A DNA stretch of 64,000 nucleotides from an uncultured Bacteroidales bacterium (GCA_910586395.1 CAJUFX010000003.1:189915-253914); one strand, 5' to 3'; shown: positions 16,386 to 25,157, counted from the stretch's first letter. Numbers and translations are program-made. Notes: generated by a model from the sequence alone, not told the origin.

Positions 16386-16455
16386 GTATGCGACTGCGTC
16401 GCCAAAACGTTTCCGCTTAATTTACTTGCTTCTGCGCTCACTTTTCGCTATCTTT
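16386..16455 (+). repeat. 70-bp perfect direct repeat, copy 1
   Basis: Identical over 70 bases to 16602-16671 (from GTATGCGACTGCG to CGCTATCTTT). It carries a -33 TTG and ends TATCTTTA instead of TATCTTTG, so its -7 box differs at the last base. Confidence 0.9.
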
Positions 16456-16550
16456 ATGACTTCGTCCTGAAGATAGGAGGCAGTTCGGCATAAACAAGCA
16501 CCGGCTGCCATTCGGAAACGTTTATCGCTACACTTCGTGTGCGATATAAC

Positions 16551-16606
16551 CATACGCAAACGAGAAAACGACAAAATAAATTTTGCGTTCATCTCGTTTT
16601 CGTATG
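16551..16606. repeat. Long imperfect hairpin upstream of ppdK
   Basis: Outer arms of 15 bp (16551-16565 and 16592-16606) match with one mismatch (CATACGCAAACGAGA vs CATACGAAAACGAGA in reverse complement). An inner stem AACG-(A)-CAAAAT/ATTTTG-CGTT extends it to about 25 pairs. The outer arm overlaps the start of repeat copy 2. The 16311-16717 gap otherwise holds only the promoters and repeats listed. Confidence 0.75.
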
Positions 16607-16671
16607 CGACTGCGTCGCCAAAACGTTTCCGCTTAATTTACTTGCTTCTGCGCTCACTTTTCGCTATCTTT
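16602..16671 (+). repeat. 70-bp perfect direct repeat, copy 2, containing the ppdK promoter
   Basis: Second identical copy of 16386-16455. Here the base after the repeat is G, which completes TATCTTTG. Confidence 0.9.
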
Positions 16672-16672
16672 G
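16642..16672 (+). promoter_or_regulatory. ppdK promoter
   Basis: TTG at 16642-16644, 20 nt, TATCTTTG at 16665-16672: a good -33/-7 pair, 45 nt before the ppdK start. Confidence 0.75.
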
Positions 16673-16717
16673 CGATAATTTTAAGGAATTCGTCACAATA
16701 ATCTGATCTACAAAAAG

Positions 16718-19462
16718 ATGCCTAAAGAACAACTCAAAACCGTTTACCTCTTCGGCGACAAGAAAGCCGAAGGGAAGGCCGATATGCGCAACCTCTTGGG
16801 AGGGAAAGGCGCCAACTTGGCGGAAATGAACCTGATAGGTCTTCCGGTTCCCCCGGGATTCACGATAACGACCGAAATGTGTACGGCCTATAATAATGTA
16901 GGGAAAGACGCGCTCATCAAAATCATCCATCCGGAAGTGACCGCCGGCGTGGCGCATGTGGAAAACCTCATGAAATCCAAATTCGGTGACGCCGTGAATC
17001 CGCTGCTGTTCTCGGTACGCTCCGGCGCCCGCGCCTCCATGCCCGGCATGATGGACACGATTTTGAACCTCGGCATCAACGACACCGTGGTCGAAGCCTT
17101 GAGCAAAAAAACGGGCAACCCGCGCTTTGCCTGGGATTCCTACCGCCGCTTCGTGCAGATGTACGGCGATGTGGTGCTGGGCATGAAACCGACGTCCAAA
17201 GACGACATCGACCCGTTCGAAGCCATCATAGAAGAAGTCAAGGAAGCCAAACACATCGAACTGGACACCGACCTGACGACCGACGACCTGCAACTGCTCG
17301 TAAAACGGTTCAAACAGGCCGTCAAGGACAATACGGGCAAAGATTTCCCGACCGATCCGTGGGAACAGCTGTGGGGCGCGATCATCGCCGTTTTCGACAG
17401 CTGGATGAACGACCGCGCCATTCTTTACCGCCGGCTCAACAACATCCCGGCCGAATGGGGAACGGCCGTCAACGTGCAGGCCATGGTGTTCGGCAACATG
17501 GGCAACACCTCGGCCACGGGCGTCTGCTTTTCGCGCAACGCGGCTACGGGCGAGAATAAATTTAACGGCGAATACCTGATCAACGCGCAGGGCGAGGACG
17601 TTGTGGCCGGCATCCGCACGCCGCAGGAAATCACCAAACTCGGCTCGCAACGCTGGGCCATGCTGCAAGGCATCGACGAAAAGGAACGCGCCGCCAAATA
17701 CCCGTCGCTCGAAGAATCGATGCCGACGATTTACAAAGAACTCTGGAACCTGCAGCATACGCTCGAACTGCATTACCGCGACATGCAGGACATGGAATTC
17801 ACGATTCAGGAAGGCAAGCTCTGGATGTTGCAGACGCGCAACGGCAAACGGACGGGCGAAGCCATGGTGACGATTGCGATGGACCTGCTCAAAGAGGGAC
17901 TTATCGACGAAAAAGACGCGTTGTTGCGCATTGAGCCGAACAAACTCGATGAACTGCTGCACCCCGTATTCGACAAGGCGGCCCTGAACGCCGCCACCGT
18001 CATGGCCAAAGGCCTGCCGGCCTCTCCGGGCGCGGCCTCCGGTAAAATCGTCTTCTTTGCCGAAGACGCCGAAGAGGCGGTGCGTCAGAATCCGGACGAA
18101 CACGTGATTCTGGTCCGTACCGAGACCTCGCCCGAAGACCTCAAAGGCATGTATGTGGCGCAAGGCATCCTCACCGCCCGCGGCGGCATGACCTCGCACG
18201 CGGCCGTCGTGGCGCGCGGCATGGGCAAATGCTGCGTGTCGGGCGCCGGCACCATCAACATCAGCTACAAGAAACGCACGCTGACGATGAACGGCAAGGT
18301 CTATCACGAAGGCGACGCCATTTCGCTCAACGGCTCGACGGGACAGGTCTATGACGGCGAAATCCCGACGATAGAAGCCGGTCTGAGCGACAACTTCGCG
18401 ATGCTCATGCAACTGGCCGAGAAATACGGCCGTATGAAAATCCGCACGAACGCCGACACGCCGCACGACGCCGTCATCGCGCGCAAATTCGGCGCGCAGG
18501 GCATCGGCCTCTGCCGCACCGAACACATGTTCTTCGAAGGCGACAAAATCATCCCGATGCGCGAGATGATTCTGGCCGAAACCACCGAAGGCCGCCGGGA
18601 GGCACTGGCTAAACTGCTGCCGTTGCAACGGACCGACTTCGAAGGAATTTTCGAAGCCATGCAGGGCCTGCCGGTCACGGTACGTCTGTTGGATCCGCCC
18701 TTGCACGAATTCGTGCCGCAGGACGAGAAAGGGCAGGAGGAGATGGCGGCCGTCATGGGAGTTTCCGTCGAGGTCGTCAAACGTAAGGTCAAATCGCTGC
18801 ACGAAGTGAATCCGATGTTGGGCCACCGCGGTTGCCGTCTGGGCAACACCTATCCCGAAATCTCGGAAATGCAGACGCGCGCCATCATGGAGGCGGCCTT
18901 GAACCTGAAGAAAAAAGGCATCAAGGCGCGGCCGGAAATCATGGTGCCGCTGGCCGGTTCCAAAAAAGAACTTGAAATGCAGGTGAACGTCATCCGCGAA
19001 ACGGCCGAAAAGGTATTCGAGGAACGTCAGGACTGCATTCCCTACTTAGTGGGAACCATGATCGAGGTGCCGCGCGCCGCCATCATGGCCAACGAAATCG
19101 CCGAGGTGGCCGAATTCTTCTCTTTCGGCACGAACGACCTCACGCAGATGACGTTCGGATTCTCGCGCGACGACGTCGGCAAATTCCTGCCCACCTACTT
19201 GGAGAAAAACATCCTGAAGAACGACCCGTTCCAAGTGCTGGACCGCAAGGGGGTGGGATCGCTCGTCAAGGTAGGCGCCGAGAGAGGCCGGCAGACACGT
19301 CCCGATATCAAAATCGGGATCTGCGGCGAACATGGCGGCGAACCCTCGTCGGTGGAATTCTGCGACGGCGTGGGCATGAACTACGTTTCGTGCTCGCCCT
19401 TCCGCGTCCCCATCGCCCGCGTTGCCGCCGCCCAGGCCAACTTGAAAACCCAGCTGTTGTAA
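16718..19462 (+). CDS. ppdK: Pyruvate, phosphate dikinase
   Basis: The 914-residue enzyme interconverts pyruvate + ATP + Pi and PEP + AMP + PPi. The order is the ATP-grasp N-terminal domain (about 1-370, starting YLFGDKKAEGKADMRNLLGGKG), the swivelling phosphohistidine domain with GGMTSHAAVVARGMGK (phospho-His residue 494), and the C-terminal TIM barrel (about 540-914) with SFGTNDLTQMTFGFSRDD and GICGEHGG. Length is close to the usual 870-900. All catalytic blocks are present. It stands alone with its own promoter and terminator; in anaerobes it links glycolysis and gluconeogenesis. Confidence 0.97.
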   Translation: MPKEQLKTVYLFGDKKAEGKADMRNLLGGKGANLAEMNLIGLPVPPGFTITTEMCTAYNNVGKDALIKIIHPEVTAGVAHVENLMKSKFGDAVNPLLFSVRSGARASMPGMMDTILNLGINDTVVEALSKKTGNPRFAWDSYRRFVQMYGDVVLGMKPTSKDDIDPFEAIIEEVKEAKHIELDTDLTTDDLQLLVKRFKQAVKDNTGKDFPTDPWEQLWGAIIAVFDSWMNDRAILYRRLNNIPAEWGTAVNVQAMVFGNMGNTSATGVCFSRNAATGENKFNGEYLINAQGEDVVAGIRTPQEITKLGSQRWAMLQGIDEKERAAKYPSLEESMPTIYKELWNLQHTLELHYRDMQDMEFTIQEGKLWMLQTRNGKRTGEAMVTIAMDLLKEGLIDEKDALLRIEPNKLDELLHPVFDKAALNAATVMAKGLPASPGAASGKIVFFAEDAEEAVRQNPDEHVILVRTETSPEDLKGMYVAQGILTARGGMTSHAAVVARGMGKCCVSGAGTINISYKKRTLTMNGKVYHEGDAISLNGSTGQVYDGEIPTIEAGLSDNFAMLMQLAEKYGRMKIRTNADTPHDAVIARKFGAQGIGLCRTEHMFFEGDKIIPMREMILAETTEGRREALAKLLPLQRTDFEGIFEAMQGLPVTVRLLDPPLHEFVPQDEKGQEEMAAVMGVSVEVVKRKVKSLHEVNPMLGHRGCRLGNTYPEISEMQTRAIMEAALNLKKKGIKARPEIMVPLAGSKKELEMQVNVIRETAEKVFEERQDCIPYLVGTMIEVPRAAIMANEIAEVAEFFSFGTNDLTQMTFGFSRDDVGKFLPTYLEKNILKNDPFQVLDRKGVGSLVKVGAERGRQTRPDIKIGICGEHGGEPSSVEFCDGVGMNYVSCSPFRVPIARVAAAQANLKTQLL

Positions 19463-19477
19463 ACGGCTTGACAACCG

Positions 19478-19512
19478 AAAAGGCTTGCGCTTTACGCGCA
19501 GGCCTTTTTTTA
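19478..19512 (+). terminator. ppdK terminator
   Basis: AAAAGGC-TTGCGC pairs with GCGCA-GGCCTTTT (one wobble) around TTTAC, followed by Ts. Confidence 0.75.
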
Positions 19513-19583
19513 TGCCGGCTCCTTTTTAGAACGAACTTTCGTTTCACCATCATAATCATTTATTAACCTTAATCTTTTTCTCA

Positions 19584-21755
19584 ATGAAAGAAGCAAGACA
19601 AAATCCGGTTTCTCCGTTCCGATTCAGACGGTGGAGCCGGTGCCGGTACGCGGCGTTTTCTTCGCTGAAAACCTGCGTCAGCATCGGGGTTTTGTCGCTC
19701 GCTTGTTCCATCTTGAGTCTGAAAGCGCAACCGGTCTTGTTCCAAGGCTCGACCGGCACGGTGTCCACGGCCTTGGCCGCCTCGGCGGCTTCGACGGCCG
19801 GAAGCGGACGCCAAGCCGGCGCCGAAGGAACGACCGCCTGGGAGGCTCCCGATACGGCCATGGCCGTGATCAAGCTCTCCGAGGTGAACGTGCAAGGAGA
19901 GAAGCGGCATCCGCTGCCGCCCATGATCCAGAAGTTCTCCGCGCTGTCATTTCAAGATATTCAACAGGCGGGGGTACAGAACCTGCAAGACATTTTACGT
20001 AGCCTTCCGGGCGTGGACATCCGCAGCCGCGGTCCGGAGAACGTGCAGGCCGACGTGTTGCTGCGCGGCGGCACGTTCGACCAGGCGGCCGTCCTTTTGG
20101 ATGGCGTCGATCTGTCGGATCCGCAGACGGGACACCATCTGCTCAATCTGCCGTTGCCCCTATCGGCCGTCCAGCGCATCGAAATGTGGCAAGGGGCGGG
20201 GGCGTGGCCTTACGGTGTCGCGCCGCTGACGGGCGCCGTCAATTTCATCCCGAGGCCTTTGGGCGGCACCTACGCCACCCTCTCGGCCAGCGGCGGCATG
20301 TACGGCTATTATCAGGCCGAAGGTTCGGCCCAATACAGCCACAAGGCTTGGTCGGTGGCGGCCGACGCGGGGCACACGGCCTCGGACGGCTATACCGACA
20401 ATACCGATTTCCGCATCACGCAGGCATTGGTCAGGCTGGGCTACAACCGTCCGGAGAAATTCGGCACGATCAAACTGAGCCTCGGCTTCGTGGACAAGCA
20501 ATTCGGCGCGCAGAATTTCTATTCCACACGCTACAGGGAGCAGTTCGAAAAAACCAAGACGTTTTTATCCATCCTGCAATACAGCAAAGTATGGGGTAGC
20601 TGGCGCGTGGAGGCGCGCGCCTATTGGCGGCAACACCACGACCGCTACGACCTGTTCCGCTATGCCGAAAACGCACCGGACTGGTACGGCGGCCCCAACG
20701 CGCACCGTTCCGACGTCGTGGGCATCGGCGCGACGGCCGCCCACGCCTGGGCAAAAGGCGGCACGACGAGTTTCGGCCTCAACTACCGCTACGAGCACAT
20801 CTTCAGCAACAACCTGGGGCACACGTTGCCGGAGGTGGCGGCAGGCGAAACAGGCGAGGCAGGCGCCGAAGCCTATCCCGGCAAGCCCGTGCCGTTCGAG
20901 AAAGGCCTGTTCTACACCAAAAGCGCCCTGAGGCAGGTGGCGAGCGGTTTCGTACAACATAACTACGTGTCGCCGAACGAGAAATGGAAACTTGCGGCCG
21001 GCGTGTTGGTCAACGGCAGTTCCGATTTCGGCGCGGCCGTCTTCGGCGGCGCCTCGGCGACCTACCGCTGGCATCCGGCCTGGGCATGGTCGCTGTTCGT
21101 CAACCACGCCTACCGTCTGCCGACATTCACCGACCTGTACTACACCTCGGCCACGCAACTGGGCAACGCCGACCTTAAACCCGAACAGGCCGTGACGGCC
21201 GAAACCGACCTGCGCTGGCGCAAAGGCGCGTTCTCGGCACGGGCCGGCGTGTTCTACCGCTACGGTTTCCGCATCATCGACTGGGTGCGGTCCAGCGGAG
21301 AGGAACTATGGCAGGCGCAGAACCTGACGCGCCTGCATACCGTAGGGGCGGAGGCCTCTTTCGCCTATACGCCCGACATCCCGTATCTGAGGCGTGTCAG
21401 TTTAGATTATACCTATCTGTTCGTCAGCAAGAGCGTAGGGGCGTTCCATTCGCTCTACGCGACCGACTACCTGCGCAACAGCCTGAGCCTGTCGATCGAC
21501 CACGGCATCTACCGCTCGCTGGGAGCTTGTTGGGATTTCATACTCAACGACCGCGCCGGCACCTACCTCGACGAACAGTCGGTGGAGACCCGCTACAAAC
21601 CCTACGTGCTCTGCAACCTGCGGCTGTATTGGAGCCGCCCGCGCTACGAACTGTTTGTAACGGCTTCCAACCTGTTCAACATCAAATATTTCGACCTCGG
21701 CAACCTGCCGCAGGCCGGCATTTGGGTCAAAGCCGGCGCCAAACTGAAACTGTAA
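19584..21755 (+). CDS. TonB-dependent outer-membrane receptor
   Basis: The 723-residue protein has a long N-terminal leader with a hydrophobic stretch (about 28-48, TCVSIGVLSLACSILSL), then a plug domain (about 115-225: FSALSFQDIQQAGVQNLQDIL, RSLPGVDIRSRG, ADVLLRGGTFDQAAVLLDGV) and a beta-barrel ending in the aromatic-rich AGIWVKAGAKLKL. It lacks the CarboxypepD-like N-terminal domain and SusD partner of glycan SusCD systems, so it is more like vitamin or metal-complex receptors such as BtuB. The substrate is unknown; no riboswitch or Fur-like site is evident in the 120 bp upstream. Confidence 0.9.
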   Translation: MKEARQNPVSPFRFRRWSRCRYAAFSSLKTCVSIGVLSLACSILSLKAQPVLFQGSTGTVSTALAASAASTAGSGRQAGAEGTTAWEAPDTAMAVIKLSEVNVQGEKRHPLPPMIQKFSALSFQDIQQAGVQNLQDILRSLPGVDIRSRGPENVQADVLLRGGTFDQAAVLLDGVDLSDPQTGHHLLNLPLPLSAVQRIEMWQGAGAWPYGVAPLTGAVNFIPRPLGGTYATLSASGGMYGYYQAEGSAQYSHKAWSVAADAGHTASDGYTDNTDFRITQALVRLGYNRPEKFGTIKLSLGFVDKQFGAQNFYSTRYREQFEKTKTFLSILQYSKVWGSWRVEARAYWRQHHDRYDLFRYAENAPDWYGGPNAHRSDVVGIGATAAHAWAKGGTTSFGLNYRYEHIFSNNLGHTLPEVAAGETGEAGAEAYPGKPVPFEKGLFYTKSALRQVASGFVQHNYVSPNEKWKLAAGVLVNGSSDFGAAVFGGASATYRWHPAWAWSLFVNHAYRLPTFTDLYYTSATQLGNADLKPEQAVTAETDLRWRKGAFSARAGVFYRYGFRIIDWVRSSGEELWQAQNLTRLHTVGAEASFAYTPDIPYLRRVSLDYTYLFVSKSVGAFHSLYATDYLRNSLSLSIDHGIYRSLGACWDFILNDRAGTYLDEQSVETRYKPYVLCNLRLYWSRPRYELFVTASNLFNIKYFDLGNLPQAGIWVKAGAKLKL

Positions 21756-21856
21756 GGCCGGCAGGGGGGCGATCCCCAACCGAAACGAAAGGAAATCCGC
21801 CGCCCCGCCGCGCACATAAATCCGCCGGCGGGGCGGTTGTGTTTGAAGTCCCTGTT

Positions 21857-22981
21857 TCAGAATGCCTGACGCCGCAACCATTCGCCCATAAAGCGGTCGT
21901 AAACGATATAGCCGTCCGATGTTTTATATACCAACTCGTTGTCCAACATCTTACGCAACATGGTGTTCACACTGCTGGCGGCTTTAAGATGATATTTACC
22001 GATAAATCCGCCCGATTGGATTGCTTTCACACAGCCTTCCATGGCTATGGCTTTCAACAAACGGCCTATAGACCGCGAATAAGCATTCAACAAATGTTCA
22101 TAGGCATAAGTCGATTCCGCCACAATTTCCGTCAAAGCATAACCGACCATTTTCTCATCCACGGACACGCCATAACTATATAAACGGTTCAACAAATTCT
22201 GCATATACCATGTATGCCCGTCAAAACGCGCATACATCGCCTCAAAAACCGCTTGTGGCAAATCTATACGGCGTTCAGCAAAAAATCCGGCGGCAAATCC
22301 ATAATAGACCTCACGATTGATAGGACCAATCGTCAACATCTGCGTACTTTGATAAAACGGTTTCTTGGCCGAAAGAAACATTTCCTGCATCACATGCTGT
22401 TTGCTACCGGAAAATATGAAGTTCACATTCGGCACAAACTGAATATAAGAGCGCAGGAGCGCCTCCACGCCTTTTTCCGGATAGGCAGTTATCTGCTGAA
22501 ACTCGTCTATGGCGATATAACAACGTCTTTCGGCTGATTGCAAATAATCGAATATCTCTTTCAACGTGGCCGCCTCCTCATCCGGTGCCATTTCTACGGT
22601 AACCTTAGGCCGGCCCGTCATCTCATCCATCGTAAAAACCGGACGGCAACGCTTGACGAATTTCATTACCCGCCCCAATGCCTTCTGGGGAACCGTATCC
22701 AACTGTCCCAACACGGTATTGGCAAAAAGGCGCACAAAATCACCGAGATTCTGCGTGGCATAAATGTCCATATAAAGCGTAATGACCTCCGGTTGTTGGG
22801 TCCGAAGTTGATAAAAGACATGTCTTACCAAACCCGTTTTACCCATACGGCGCGGCGCCATCAAGGTAATGTTTCGCCCATTGTAAAGCGCATCCAACAT
22901 GATTTTCGCTTCTTGCTCCCGATCACAAAAATAGTCTGGATTCTGATAGCCAGATATAAAGAATGGATTATTCGGTTTCAT
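21857..22981 (-). CDS. AAA-type ATP-binding protein (archaeal-ATPase-like)
   Basis: I start at ATG 22981 (374 residues, MKPNNPFFISGYQNPDYFCDR). A longer start at 23008 is possible. Walker A is APRRMGKTGLV (about residues 42-52) and Walker B CYIAIDEFQQI (about 161-171), followed by a sensor-like FIFSGSKQHVM. The C-terminal quarter looks like a winged-helix region (SVNTMLRKMLDNELVYKTSDGYIVYD). This type of stand-alone ATPase is common in Bacteroidota and archaea, but its function is not established. The coding sequence is less GC-rich than neighbours, and a 14-bp repeat lies upstream. Confidence 0.85.
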   Translation of the reverse strand: MKPNNPFFISGYQNPDYFCDREQEAKIMLDALYNGRNITLMAPRRMGKTGLVRHVFYQLRTQQPEVITLYMDIYATQNLGDFVRLFANTVLGQLDTVPQKALGRVMKFVKRCRPVFTMDEMTGRPKVTVEMAPDEEAATLKEIFDYLQSAERRCYIAIDEFQQITAYPEKGVEALLRSYIQFVPNVNFIFSGSKQHVMQEMFLSAKKPFYQSTQMLTIGPINREVYYGFAAGFFAERRIDLPQAVFEAMYARFDGHTWYMQNLLNRLYSYGVSVDEKMVGYALTEIVAESTYAYEHLLNAYSRSIGRLLKAIAMEGCVKAIQSGGFIGKYHLKAASSVNTMLRKMLDNELVYKTSDGYIVYDRFMGEWLRRQAF

Positions 22982-23021
22982 ACCACTATTTGCTTTTACG
23001 CGCCCCATACATTACACTAAT

Positions 23022-23063
23022 TACGTAACGTAAAATACGTAACGCAAATTACGTGATAAAAAA
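23022..23063. repeat. Three 14-bp direct repeats upstream of the ATPase gene
   Basis: TACGTAACG, TACGTAACG and TACGTGATA begin at 23022, 23036 and 23050, exactly 14 bp apart, each followed by an A/T-rich filler. They lie 14-55 bp upstream of the longer ATPase start, where an operator would sit. Confidence 0.55.
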
Positions 23064-23177
23064 GCATTTTACCAAATTCCGACCTAAACTACATTTTGTT
23101 TCCTGCGCAAATCTTTGTAATTTGAGCCCGTTAATAGAACCCGCTTCAGCGGATAAACCCTTAAAGATATACACATT

Positions 23178-23510
23178 ATGAAACGCTTATTTTTAATTGC
23201 GTTGGTGGCGTTAGGCTTGACGTCCTGCAGCAAGGAACATGATTTCATCGGCATTTGGGAAGCGACCCAAGAGATTCCGGGCGTCGTGACGAAACACCAA
23301 ATCACATTCGACAAAGACCATACGGCATCTTACTGCATCATTATCAACAATCTGAGTCCAACTTGCCAGGAAGGCGAATTCAACGTACCCGAAAAAGACA
23401 AACTGACGGCGCATTTCGGCACATCGGACATCCTGCGCCTGACGTTCCACCCGACGAAAAAGAACCTGTTCTGCGAAGAATTGCAACTGACATTCAAACC
23501 GGTCAAATAA
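23178..23510 (+). CDS. Small lipoprotein of a local lipocalin-like family, member 1
   Basis: The 110-residue protein has a lipobox ending in Cys17 (MKRLFLIALVALGLTSC), then KEHDFIGIWEAT, a run of alternating hydrophobic and polar residues (HQITFDKDHTASYC) and a C-terminal LFCEELQLTFKPVK. The F-x-G-x-W opening followed by a mostly beta, short chain ending in a conserved cysteine strand is shared with the three following proteins. The G-x-W pattern recalls lipocalin-type small lipoproteins. Probably anchored in the envelope; function unknown. Confidence 0.65.
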   Translation: MKRLFLIALVALGLTSCSKEHDFIGIWEATQEIPGVVTKHQITFDKDHTASYCIIINNLSPTCQEGEFNVPEKDKLTAHFGTSDILRLTFHPTKKNLFCEELQLTFKPVK

Positions 23511-23645
23511 CCCATATCAACACAGAATAGCGGATTTACCGTGCTCGACATTTACACCAAAACGATTTTCATCGCCAGGGTACCGTTATCGAATTCATAA
23601 ACTAAACGTCAGCAATCCCGCACTATAAACCCGATAGAAAGGGCA

Positions 23646-23674
23646 GGGTGTCCGTCGGTAACGGACACCCTTTC
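23646..23674 (+). terminator. Hairpin after member 1, possible terminator
   Basis: GGGTGTCCGT (23646-23655), 5-nt loop, ACGGACACCC (23661-23670). Only three Ts follow, so termination is uncertain. Confidence 0.45.
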
Positions 23675-23711
23675 GACACGCCCGTCATTCAACCGCCTTA
23701 CCCATACCATT

Positions 23712-24089
23712 ATGCGTGCCACCGAAGTTTTCAAGCGTTCAATACCAAGATTTATCACCATCACGGCAACGATTCTGACGGCTTTCATGGCCATATCGTG
23801 CGACAAGGAACATGAATTCGTCGGCGTATGGCGCGCGACCCAAACGAAAAACCAACAGTTTTTCATCCACCAGTTTACCTTCCGCAAAGACCATACGGCC
23901 ACATATTGCATCGAAATGCCTTACCTTTTCCAGACGGAGTGCATTGAGGGCGCGTTCGAGGTGACGGAAAAAGGGCAGGCCGTGGCCTGGATGGGAGAAA
24001 AAACGCCGCGTTCTTTCACGTTTACCAAAAACAAGAAGGAAATCTACTGTACGGAACTGGACATGGCATTCGGATTTGCCTATAAATAA
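23712..24089 (+). CDS. Small lipoprotein of a local lipocalin-like family, member 2
   Basis: The 125-residue protein has an unusually long signal region ending in lipobox Cys30 (FMAISC), then DKEHEFVGVWRATQ, QFTFRKDHTATYC (compare QITFDKDHTASYC in member 1) and IYCTELDMAFGF. The three blocks align with member 1 without large gaps, which points to tandem duplication. It has no obvious separate promoter. Confidence 0.65.
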   Translation: MRATEVFKRSIPRFITITATILTAFMAISCDKEHEFVGVWRATQTKNQQFFIHQFTFRKDHTATYCIEMPYLFQTECIEGAFEVTEKGQAVAWMGEKTPRSFTFTKNKKEIYCTELDMAFGFAYK

Positions 24090-24147
24090 GGGAGGCCTTT
24101 CGGTTTACGATTCTGGTTCCTGTTCATAAAAAACGACCACAACCGCC

Positions 24148-24564
24148 ATGAAACGACCACAAGAATTGACATATGTGATTTTGACCGCGTTTTTCGGCTT
24201 GATGACCTGCCTGACAGCCTGTAAAAAGGAGCGGGCCTTTGTTGGCATCTGGCGGGCGGAGTCGGAGCGCGAACAGACCACCGACATACATAATGTCTTT
24301 ATTTTCGGCGACATGACCTGCTCATGGCAGGACAGTATCCTCAACCGGACCGACTCCACCTGGTCGTTCGGCCAAATGGATGGCCCGGCCGTCTTGGAAG
24401 GAAACGAGGTGTTGAACGCCTCTTTTTCCAAGAAAGTGCCTGTAGCCGACACGGAAAGGGACACCACTCTGTTTTTCCAATATACGTTCCGCAAAACCGA
24501 CCACCGGCAACTGTATTGCGAGGAATTGGCCATTCATTTCAAATGGGTAAAGCGGTTAAGATAG
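24148..24564 (+). CDS. Small lipoprotein of a local lipocalin-like family, member 3
   Basis: The 138-residue protein has a lipobox at Cys25 (MTCLTAC), then KKERAFVGIWRAES, a longer variable middle (about 45-100, acidic and Thr-rich) and YTFRKTDHRQLYCEELAIHFKWVK, holding the same C-terminal cysteine strand. It starts 58 nt after member 2 and is followed by a strong terminator, so members 2 and 3 probably share a transcript. Confidence 0.65.
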   Translation: MKRPQELTYVILTAFFGLMTCLTACKKERAFVGIWRAESEREQTTDIHNVFIFGDMTCSWQDSILNRTDSTWSFGQMDGPAVLEGNEVLNASFSKKVPVADTERDTTLFFQYTFRKTDHRQLYCEELAIHFKWVKRLR

Positions 24565-24597
24565 ATAAAAACTCAAACCGCCCCGTTTTATGGAGTA

Positions 24598-24628
24598 GCC
24601 GCCGGACTGACGTCCGGCGGCTTTTTTT
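24598..24628 (+). terminator. Terminator after lipoprotein member 3
   Basis: GCCGCCGGAC (24598-24607), loop TGAC, GTCCGGCGGC (24612-24621), seven Ts. Nearly the same hairpin recurs at 25186. Confidence 0.9.
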
Positions 24629-24646
24629 ATAATTTTCTTCAAAAAA

Positions 24647-24676
24647 TTTGGTTCTTTACGTCCCTATATATATTTG
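24647..24676 (+). promoter_or_regulatory. Promoter of lipoprotein member 4
   Basis: TTTG at 24647-24650, 18 nt, TATATTTG at 24669-24676. The leader to ATG 24759 would be about 75 nt. Confidence 0.7.
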
Positions 24677-24758
24677 CAACATTGTTAAAGTTTATTTCCA
24701 TTTCTGAGATTGATTACGATAATTCATCACATTGACTAACAACTAAAAAACAAAAAAA

Positions 24759-25157
24759 ATGAAAAAACTGATGTATGCAATGCTACTGGTTTTAGCGACC
24801 GGTTTATTCTCTTCCTGCCAAAAAGGGGAGAATTTTTTCCTTGGAACTTGGCAAGCGGTAGGCACATATTCCATTGAAGATAAAAACGGAGATTATTACC
24901 AAGATGTCTACACCATTGAACTGACGATAGAAAAAGCAACTTCGGTGAAACTTTCCGTAAATTACCCCAAAGATCCGAAAAACAATATTTCACGGACCGG
25001 AACTTACAAATTTTACAACGACAATACCATCGCCGTAACATTTCCTGAAACGAGAGATGATGATGAAATCGTATCGCTCATGTACAAATTGAAAGAAGGG
25101 AATCAATTATACTGTGATTGGCTTGAAGCATCGTTCACGAAAGTGAAAAACAAATAG
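24759..25157 (+). CDS. Small lipoprotein of a local lipocalin-like family, member 4
   Basis: The 132-residue protein has a lipobox at Cys20 (LFSSC), then QKGENFFLGTWQAVGTY, a beta-rich middle and LYCDWLEASFTKVKNK. It keeps the F-x-G-x-W opening and C-terminal cysteine strand of members 1-3 but is the most diverged and the most AT-rich. It has its own promoter, and its terminator resembles the one after member 3. Confidence 0.65.
   Translation: MKKLMYAMLLVLATGLFSSCQKGENFFLGTWQAVGTYSIEDKNGDYYQDVYTIELTIEKATSVKLSVNYPKDPKNNISRTGTYKFYNDNTIAVTFPETRDDDEIVSLMYKLKEGNQLYCDWLEASFTKVKNK

Noticed and set aside
16664..18826. Minus-strand open frame of 720 codons opposite ppdK
   Set aside because: It is a shadow of the GC-rich ppdK coding strand, rich in His, Arg, Phe and Val runs with no domain. 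ppdK is intact on the other strand.
19463..19583. Cobalamin riboswitch before the TonB receptor
   Set aside because: The 120-bp gap holds the ppdK terminator and lacks the B12-box and conserved stems; it is too short for the class.
23022..23063. CRISPR array or plasmid-type iterons
   Set aside because: Only three 14-bp units without spacers, no cas genes and no replication protein nearby.
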